A stretch of DNA of 10,892 bases from an uncultured Selenomonadaceae bacterium. GTDB taxonomy: Bacteria > Bacillota > Negativicutes > Selenomonadales > Selenomonadaceae. Below the pieces are notes generated by a model. The model was not told the origin of the DNA and searched no databases. It was given only the letters and a program-made list of their open reading frames with translations. The DNA lies in the NCBI GenBank assembly GCA_905235425.1, contig CAJOKY010000051.1:1-10892 (forward strand), written 5' to 3'. Below, one piece after another: positions 6,061-10,892 of this stretch. Position numbers and translations under genes: made by a program. Numbering within the stretch: position 1 is the stretch's first letter; every line of letters starts with the position of its first letter.

Positions 6061-7890
6061 TTAGCTCTTCGACCAAAGTACTTGGTATTTTTCCATTTGT
6101 TTTAAAAGGTGTGCGAAGAAAGGTTTTATATTGTCGGGGTGTTTTAGGAAAAGTGATTCAGCTTTTTCAAGCGGTATGGTTAAAATTTTCGCCTGCTCGG
6201 TCAAAACTGCGGCAGAAATAATCGTGCGGCGTTTTTCCAAAAAAACATTTTCATTAATCCAACCGCCGGCTGAAATTATATCCAGTGTCTTAAACCAGCC
6301 GTCGCCTGTATCCAAACTGCGAGCTACCTTGCCTTCCACGACAAATACCAAATTTTTATCCAAAATTTCACCGTAAATTCTGTCGCCTTCAAATTTTGAA
6401 AAGAGTTGCGCACTGTCAGCAAAAAATGCAACCATACCGGAACCACTTCCCTGCAGAATGGGATTTCTTATGATAAAGTCATCAATAATTTTTCTGTCGT
6501 CCCTGCCGTGAATTTCCGTATCCTGTTCGACTTCAATTTTTATTTGACGCACAAGCTTTTCGCTAAACGTAAAGAAAGGCGAATGCCAATGTACCAAAAT
6601 TTCGCGCAGAACCACATTAAATATTTTTGCGAAACGTTCACCGATATGTTTAAAGAATCTGTTGGCGTCATACAGAAATGTTATCGAAAGACTGGTTGTC
6701 GCGTATTGGAAATATACGCCGAGTTTCATACCCTGCGGATCCCATGAATTATTTGCTACAAGCGTACCTTCAGTGCTTGCCTTCGATTCAGTATAAGTGG
6801 CAGTCTGCGTGCCGGTGAAGTCAAGAAAGCTTAAGTAGTGATCAAAACTTTTGCCCTTAGTCAATTTCTGCAATGCGTCCCAATCAAAAAAGCCGTAGGG
6901 TTGAGATACCATAAGCTGACGAAATTGTTGCGTGATAATCTGTTCAACAGTCATTGAACCGGGACTTTTTTGACGCACTGGAATGACGTTCAACGAGAAA
7001 TTGTCGCCGCCTTTTGAATTCAAGCCGATTTGGCAGAATATCACGTCATTTAAGCCGCGCATAGCTTGAAGGAAAAAGCCCCACGCACTCTGCAAAATGC
7101 TCATCAACATGACGCGGCTAGACTTTGATTTTTCGCGCAGGTCTGACAAAATGTCGGCAGGAATATTTTCACGAAAAGCTTTTGGATTGTACGGCGCATT
7201 TGAAGGCTTGGCATAAGGCAAAGTAGGCAATGGCGGCAAATCTTTTAATACACGCGACCAGTAGTCACGGATAGCGCCTTCCATATGTTGAGGCTGATTT
7301 AACGTCGTGGCTTTTTGTACGCGCTTGTAGCTTGAAATTTCCAATGCCGCAGGGAAAAAAGTTTTGGCGTCAAAATGATTCGCGATAAGTTGCGACATGG
7401 TGACAAGTACGGCAAATTCTGAATGACTTGTTTTGAAAATTGAAAAACGAATTAAATTCCCGCGTTTCAAGTCAAAGTTTACGCGTCTGTCTGCCTCCAT
7501 TATCGTCGTCAAAGTTTCATCAATTTCATCATCTTCAGTCTGCGCGAAGGTGCGGTAGGAAACTTCGGGAAGGTTACGGCGCTCAGCGAAAACCACTTTA
7601 ACAATCTTGTCATCTACGTCACAAAAATTTGAGCGAAAAATTTCATCCGATACAACCATATCCTTAATGACGCGGCTAAATCGAATAGGTGTAATTTCAC
7701 CTTCAACCTTGTAAAGCATCTGCACTGAAAAATACGGCGATATAAAATGTTTCTGCGCAAAAAATCGGCTTTCTTCCGGCGTCAACTCTACAATTTTTTC
7801 GATTTGATTGGGAGTATATCCTGACGAATTGCTAATCTGTTTACCATAAGTCTGCTCCAAAATTTTTTTCTCTTCAGCAGTTAATTCCAA
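6061..7890 (-). CDS. Stand-alone condensation-like domain fused to a cNMP-binding-like domain
   Basis: Residues are counted from ATG 7899 (612 aa). Residues about 38-450 follow the fold of an NRPS condensation (C) domain: LTPEESRFF, then YKVEGEI...FRSNF, the FDLKRGNLIRFSIF segment, YWSRVLKDLPPLPTLPY, a middle helix-strand unit (SILQSAWGFFLQAMRGLNDV) and a NVIPVR strand. The catalytic HHxxxDG motif is replaced by SQLIANH (169-175), so the second, catalytic His is Gln. Residues about 475-605 resemble a cyclic-nucleotide-binding/Crp-type beta-roll (LVFVVEGKVARSLDTGDG, then GGWINEN, and a terminal helix with LFLKHPDNIKPFF). The phosphate-binding cassette FGE...RAA is poorly kept. No adenylation or carrier domain is present. 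The start is probably TTG 7890, because AAGGAG (7905-7900) directly abuts ATG 7899 but is nine bases from the TTG. First gene of the mqnA-DUF805 run. Role unknown; a non-catalytic sensor or scaffold is my inference. Confidence 0.72.
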   Translation of the reverse strand: MELTAEEKKILEQTYGKQISNSSGYTPNQIEKIVELTPEESRFFAQKHFISPYFSVQMLYKVEGEITPIRFSRVIKDMVVSDEIFRSNFCDVDDKIVKVVFAERRNLPEVSYRTFAQTEDDEIDETLTTIMEADRRVNFDLKRGNLIRFSIFKTSHSEFAVLVTMSQLIANHFDAKTFFPAALEISSYKRVQKATTLNQPQHMEGAIRDYWSRVLKDLPPLPTLPYAKPSNAPYNPKAFRENIPADILSDLREKSKSSRVMLMSILQSAWGFFLQAMRGLNDVIFCQIGLNSKGGDNFSLNVIPVRQKSPGSMTVEQIITQQFRQLMVSQPYGFFDWDALQKLTKGKSFDHYLSFLDFTGTQTATYTESKASTEGTLVANNSWDPQGMKLGVYFQYATTSLSITFLYDANRFFKHIGERFAKIFNVVLREILVHWHSPFFTFSEKLVRQIKIEVEQDTEIHGRDDRKIIDDFIIRNPILQGSGSGMVAFFADSAQLFSKFEGDRIYGEILDKNLVFVVEGKVARSLDTGDGWFKTLDIISAGGWINENVFLEKRRTIISAAVLTEQAKILTIPLEKAESLFLKHPDNIKPFFAHLLKQMEKYQVLWSKS

Positions 7891-8049
7891 ATCGTTCATC
7901 TCCTTTTTAAGTCAAGTAGCTTTTCTGTAACTGTAATTCTACACTAAGGGCGAAAATCTTTTTTTATCGGCGCTTTTTTTGGCAGTGCAGGAAAAAATAT
8001 GTAACGTCAAGAATTAACTATAAAATTTTTGTAATTGGAGGATTAAAAA
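7891..8049. promoter_or_regulatory. Divergent promoter region
   Basis: The spacer between the minus-strand condensation-like gene and the plus-strand SPFH gene must carry both promoters. Plus strand: TATAAA at 8019-8024 is a plausible -10, but no good -35 is seen at the right distance; GGAGG (8037-8041) lies eight bases before ATG 8050. Minus strand: TAGAAT (about 7945-7940) is a possible -10 without a convincing -35; AAGGAG is at 7905-7900. No operator palindrome is obvious. Confidence 0.45.
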
Positions 8050-9330
8050 ATGGGGTTAATTCAAGCGGCATTGAGTGCGGCAGGCGGTGTACTCGGTGAT
8101 CAGTGGAAAGAATTATTTTATTGTGACAGCTTAGGTTCGGATATTTTGGTGGCGAAAGGTCATCGTCGCAAAAGTCACAGTTGGAGTTCAAATTCCGGCG
8201 ACGATAACATTATCACGGACGGTTCTGTCATTTCCGTAAATAACGGTCAGTGCATGATGATTGTTGAACAGGGTAAAGTTGTAGACTTCTGCGCGGAGCC
8301 AGGCGAATACACGTACGATAAAAGTACCGCGCCTTCGCTTTTTTCCGGCGGCTCTCTTGCGGCAAATATTCAAGCCGTATTTCACGAAATCGGCAGACGT
8401 TTCACTTTTGGCGGCGATACCGGCAAAGATCAGCGTATTTATTATTTTAACACGAAAGAAATTGTAGGCAACAAGTACGGCACGCCTACGCCTGTACCCT
8501 TCCGCGTCGTCGATTATAATATCGGTCTTGACGTTGACATTGCGATAAAATGTTTCGGCTCGTACAGCTACAAAATTGTAAATCCGATTCTGTTTTATAC
8601 TAATGTCTGCGGCAATGTCACGGAAACTTATAACCGCTCGGAAATTGATGCGCAGTTGAAAACCGAATTGATGACGGCGTTGCAACCTGCCTTTGCAAAA
8701 ATTTCTGAAATGGGTATTCGCTACAGCGCTCTGCCGGGTCATACGCAGGAAATTGCCGACGCACTTAACGAAGTTTTAAGCAAAAAGTGGGGCGAACTGC
8801 GCGGCTTGCAAGTGGTATCTTTCGGCGTGTCCAACGTAAGCGCGAGTGAAGAAGATGCCGCAATGATTAAGGAAATGCAACGTAACGGCGCGTTGAGAAA
8901 TCCTGCAATGGCGGCGGCGCATTTAACCGGCGCGCAGGCTAGCGCCATGCAGGCGGCGGCTAATAACACTGCAGGTGCTATGACGGGATTCATGGGCATG
9001 GGTATGGCGCAACAGGCAGGCGGCGTAAATGCGGCTAACCTTTTTGCAATGGCTCAACAACAACAGCAACAGCAAACGCAGAATCAACCGCCTACTTGGA
9101 AATGTCCTGCTTGCGGCAACGAAGGCAATCGCGGCAATTTCTGTATGAACTGCGGCGCTAAAAAACCTGCACCGGCTACCGGCTGGAAGTGCGAATGCGG
9201 CGCGACGAATACCGGTAAATTCTGCTCCGAGTGCGGCAAGCCTAAACCTGCGTCCGACGAGTGGACTTGCGAATGTGGCGCTGTAAACAAAGGTAAATTC
9301 TGCGCGGAATGCGGCAAACCGAGACCGTAG
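8050..9330 (+). CDS. SPFH-domain protein with three C-terminal zinc ribbons (YdjI-like)
   Basis: A 426-residue protein of the SPFH/virion-core-like family typified by Bacillus subtilis YdjI. The N terminus (GLIQAALSAAGGVLGDQWKE) and the segments SVISVNNGQCMMIVEQGKV, GEYTYD, FGGDTGKDQRIYYFNTKEI, NPILFYTNVCGNV and ALQPAFAKISEMGIRYSALP are typical of a full-length SPFH domain (about 20-290). An Ala/Gly/Met-rich and Gln-rich linker follows (about 300-348), then three zinc ribbons starting near 350, 379 and 405. Ribbon 1 has CPAC/CMNC; ribbons 2 and 3 have CEC/CSEC and CEC/CAEC, so each keeps four Cys. In B. subtilis YdjI works with the membrane proteins YdjG/YdjH and PspA in envelope stress. Here only a TPM-tail-like membrane protein follows, 40 bases downstream. 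The start is ATG with GGAGG eight bases upstream. Confidence 0.9.
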   Translation: MGLIQAALSAAGGVLGDQWKELFYCDSLGSDILVAKGHRRKSHSWSSNSGDDNIITDGSVISVNNGQCMMIVEQGKVVDFCAEPGEYTYDKSTAPSLFSGGSLAANIQAVFHEIGRRFTFGGDTGKDQRIYYFNTKEIVGNKYGTPTPVPFRVVDYNIGLDVDIAIKCFGSYSYKIVNPILFYTNVCGNVTETYNRSEIDAQLKTELMTALQPAFAKISEMGIRYSALPGHTQEIADALNEVLSKKWGELRGLQVVSFGVSNVSASEEDAAMIKEMQRNGALRNPAMAAAHLTGAQASAMQAAANNTAGAMTGFMGMGMAQQAGGVNAANLFAMAQQQQQQQTQNQPPTWKCPACGNEGNRGNFCMNCGAKKPAPATGWKCECGATNTGKFCSECGKPKPASDEWTCECGAVNKGKFCAECGKPRP

Positions 9331-9358
9331 TTAAAATTAAGAATTAAGAATTAAAAAT
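9331..9358 (+). repeat. Heptamer array E, four units of TAAGAAT type
   Basis: TTAAAAT, TAAGAAT, TAAGAAT and TAAAAAT start on the base after the SPFH stop codon. The unit is the reverse complement of the AATTCTT family of array B. The AGGG directly after the array (9359-9362) is the only SD-like element for the following gene. Confidence 0.75.
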
Positions 9359-9370
9359 AGGGATATTGCA

Positions 9371-9688
9371 ATGGCATTAATTATAGCGATTGTAATTGCG
9401 CTTGTTATCGCGTACTTTTTCCGTCAATCTTTGATTGATTCAATGAGTAATCTCAAAATCGCGCAGGAGGCTCAAGAATACCTGCAAAAAGACAGCGTCA
9501 ACATTACGACGGAAATTGACACGTACCTTTACACTAATATTTCCGTTGTACCAAAACCCGATCACGATGACGATGATAAAAAAGTTGATGACGATATAAA
9601 TGATGATTCGGACAATGATATTGATGACGATTCAAGCGATGATTCGGATGGCGGCGATAGTGACGGTGGCGACGGCGGCGGAGATTAA
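9371..9688 (+). CDS. Small membrane protein resembling the C-terminal tail of a TPM-domain protein, Asp-rich end
   Basis: A 105-residue protein. Residues 2-17 form one hydrophobic membrane segment followed by a polar stretch. Residues 34-63 (AQEYLQKDSVNITTEIDTYL, then YTNISVVPKP) fit the short module that follows the last membrane helix in Bacillota TPM-domain (YgcG/YdjH-type) proteins, where the pattern is x-Y-V-x-P-G-S-x-x-L-T-x-x-x-D-x-[FY]-L-Y. The TPM domain itself and a cleavable signal peptide are absent. TPM proteins usually end in a Ser/Gly/His-rich tail; here residues 64-105 contain 22 Asp of 42, ending in DGGDSDGGDGGGD. It follows the SPFH gene closely, matching the known SPFH-TPM partnership. 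The relationship is inferred from motif memory. The start ATG has only a weak AGGG SD. The acidic tail might bind divalent cations. Confidence 0.6.
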   Translation: MALIIAIVIALVIAYFFRQSLIDSMSNLKIAQEAQEYLQKDSVNITTEIDTYLYTNISVVPKPDHDDDDKKVDDDINDDSDNDIDDDSSDDSDGGDSDGGDGGGD

Positions 9689-9710
9689 TAAAATTTAAAA
9701 TACTAACTTC

Positions 9711-9740
9711 AAGTCTCGGCTAAGGTCGGGACTTTTTTTT
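9711..9740 (+). terminator. Intrinsic terminator after the SPFH unit
   Basis: A 10-bp stem including two G-T pairs (9711-9720 with 9725-9734), TAAG loop, followed by a run of T to 9740 and a second T run at 9742-9746. Confidence 0.85.
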
Positions 9741-9750
9741 ATTTTTCAGA

Positions 9751-9768
9751 TATAATATAAACAGGAGG
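9751..9768 (+). promoter_or_regulatory. -10 box and SD of the DUF262 gene
   Basis: A perfect TATAAT (9751-9756) lies ten bases after the terminator T-run. The -35 position would fall in the terminator stem and no TTGACA-like box is seen there. If this -10 is used, the leader is very short and the AGGAGG (9763-9768) lies at or just after the transcription start. The AGGAGG is eight bases before the TTG start. Confidence 0.4.
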
Positions 9769-9776
9769 AAATAATT

Positions 9777-10883
9777 TTGAAGGAATTGACAATAGCAAAT
9801 TTAATTCGCGGCGTTGAAAAAAGACAATTCCTTTTGCCTACGATACAGCGCGGTTTCGTATGGGAAGCTAAAAAAATTGAAACACTTTTTGACAGCTTAT
9901 TACGCGGTTTTCCGATAAGTTCATTTTTGTTTTGGGAAGTACCGGAAGAAGATGAACATACTCTCAACCTACTTAAAATCAACGCAGACAGCGATGTTGG
10001 CGACGACGACGCGGGATTGGATAACGTCTACGAATTTAAATTTTTGACAGAAGATGACGCTAAAAAATGCGACGACGAAACATCTTGGTTTGAAGTCGGT
10101 AAAATTCTCACATTTAAAGGCAACGATATCGCGTCTTTTCTTATGAAACATAAAAAACTTGTAGATGAAAATACTAATGTGTATAAGGCGTTGCCGTACG
10201 ACATTTTATATTACCTGTGGGAATTTATTAACACAAAGCCGGTAATTGAATATCACCTTGAAAGCAGTAAAAGCCTTGACGAGGTTTTAAATATTTTTGT
10301 ACGCATTAACAACGGCGGCAAGCCGGTTGACCTTTCCGAACTGCTTATTTCTTTGATAACCGCGCAGTTGAAAGATTTTGACGTAGAAAACTCCAATGAC
10401 AAAAACAGCATTAAATTTAAAATTGAAAATTTCAAGCCGCAACGTATGAAAAAAATGCGTGACGAATGGGATAAAATGGCGACGGCAATTAAATCAGCCG
10501 TGACGCTTAACGGCATTTTCAGTTCCGGCACCGACGCCACGTTGATAAAATTTCGTAAAAGCATTAATGATAGTCACGAAAGTTTTCCGATTTTTGAAAT
10601 GCTCGACGCCAATGATAAATCGGCTGATGAAATTTCCGACGAATTGATTAACGCGCTGATGAATATCACGTATAAATACAAGAAAAATGTTTTAATGGCG
10701 CTGACGATTTTGTACAACGGCAAGGTTGACTTGGCGACGGTTGACGTTGACCATATGTTTCCGAAAGTCAAAATTAAAAATCTCGGTGAACTGGCTCAGC
10801 AAGGTATCACAGACGAGGCGAAATTTCAAACTGACTACGAAAAATTTTGTTCCCGACATCGATTTTCGACTTGTCATCTTTAA
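9777..10883 (+). CDS. DUF262 (GmrSD/SspE-type) protein, internally shortened, possible 3' frameshift
   Basis: The TTG start is well supported by AGGAGG eight bases upstream. N terminus: TIQRGFVWEAKKIETLFDSL and FPISSFLFW (residues 22-53) are typical of DUF262, the ParB-fold NTPase domain of type IV restriction and phosphorothioate-sensing nucleases. Further on, YEFKFLTEDDAK, WFEVGKIL, SLDEVLNIFVRINNGG (166-181), FKIENF, TLIKFRKSI and DVDHMFPK (323-330, HNH-like) match successive blocks of the roughly 550-600-residue DUF262/DUF1524-type family. The DGQQRLTSLY block expected after residue 60 is missing, as are blocks expected near 206-211 and near 244, giving 368 residues. The last 12 residues are Cys/Arg/His-rich and out of character; the +1 frame stays open to the window end. 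No partner methylase or other defence gene is visible. Probably inactive as an NTPase, or a minimal variant. Confidence 0.72.
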   Translation: MKELTIANLIRGVEKRQFLLPTIQRGFVWEAKKIETLFDSLLRGFPISSFLFWEVPEEDEHTLNLLKINADSDVGDDDAGLDNVYEFKFLTEDDAKKCDDETSWFEVGKILTFKGNDIASFLMKHKKLVDENTNVYKALPYDILYYLWEFINTKPVIEYHLESSKSLDEVLNIFVRINNGGKPVDLSELLISLITAQLKDFDVENSNDKNSIKFKIENFKPQRMKKMRDEWDKMATAIKSAVTLNGIFSSGTDATLIKFRKSINDSHESFPIFEMLDANDKSADEISDELINALMNITYKYKKNVLMALTILYNGKVDLATVDVDHMFPKVKIKNLGELAQQGITDEAKFQTDYEKFCSRHRFSTCHL

Positions 10884-10892
10884 AAATTTGAA

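Noticed and set aside
6061..7890. Start of a nonribosomal peptide synthetase cluster
   Set aside because: Only a condensation-like domain is present; no adenylation, carrier or thioesterase domain or 4'-phosphopantetheine site is seen, and the catalytic motif is lost.
8188..8742. 184-residue minus-strand open frame inside the SPFH gene
   Set aside because: It lies wholly antisense to a well-conserved gene, has atypical Arg/Phe/Ile-rich composition and no SD of note; a shadow frame.
9777..10883. Active GmrSD/SspE-type restriction system
   Set aside because: The DGQQR block is missing and the 3' end looks broken; no Dnd/Ssp, BREX or methylase partner lies in the window, though sequence to the right is unseen.

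Overview
The window looks like chromosomal DNA of a motile, probably anaerobic, moderately AT-rich bacterium. Flagellar hook-junction genes, a futalosine-pathway menaquinone gene, a YdjI-type SPFH protein with zinc ribbons and strong AGGAGG-type ribosome binding sites suggest Bacillota, perhaps Negativicutes. The lineage is inferred from gene content, not demonstrated. TTG start codons appear to be common. I see no tRNA, rRNA, CRISPR array, IS element or phage gene.

Layout. Bases 1-3761 (+) hold the 3' part of flgK, then flgL, then a CYTH-domain phosphohydrolase gene joined to flgL by a TAATG overlap. A bidirectional terminator at about 3778-3814 separates this from a minus-strand run. In transcription order that run is a condensation-like/cNMP-like fusion protein (7890-6061), mqnA (6043-5168), two tandem DUF805 membrane-protein genes (5199-4804 and 4680-4351) and a small orphan protein with its own promoter (4214-3837). 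A divergent 150-bp spacer leads to a + strand pair: a full-length SPFH/YdjI-like protein with three zinc ribbons (8050-9330) and a small membrane protein that looks like the C-terminal tail of a TPM-domain protein (9371-9688). A terminator at 9711-9740 closes this unit. The last gene is a DUF262 protein (9777-10883) that looks internally shortened and possibly frameshifted at its end.

How the genes work together. FlgK and FlgL form the hook-filament junction. MqnA makes 3-enolpyruvoyl-benzoate from chorismate, the first step of futalosine menaquinone synthesis. The SPFH protein and TPM-tail protein resemble part of a PspA-type envelope-stress module, but no pspA or complete TPM gene is visible. 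The condensation-like fusion has lost its catalytic histidine motif and may be a sensor or scaffold.

The most unusual features are: (1) five gene-junction spacers built from tandem heptamers of at least four sequence families, all with a strict 7-bp period and often supplying the stop codon of the adjacent gene; (2) a DUF262 protein that appears to lack three internal blocks, including the DGQQR motif, while the flanking sequence stays in frame; (3) a stand-alone C-domain/cNMP fusion; (4) a TPM-protein tail without its TPM domain and with an Asp-rich end.
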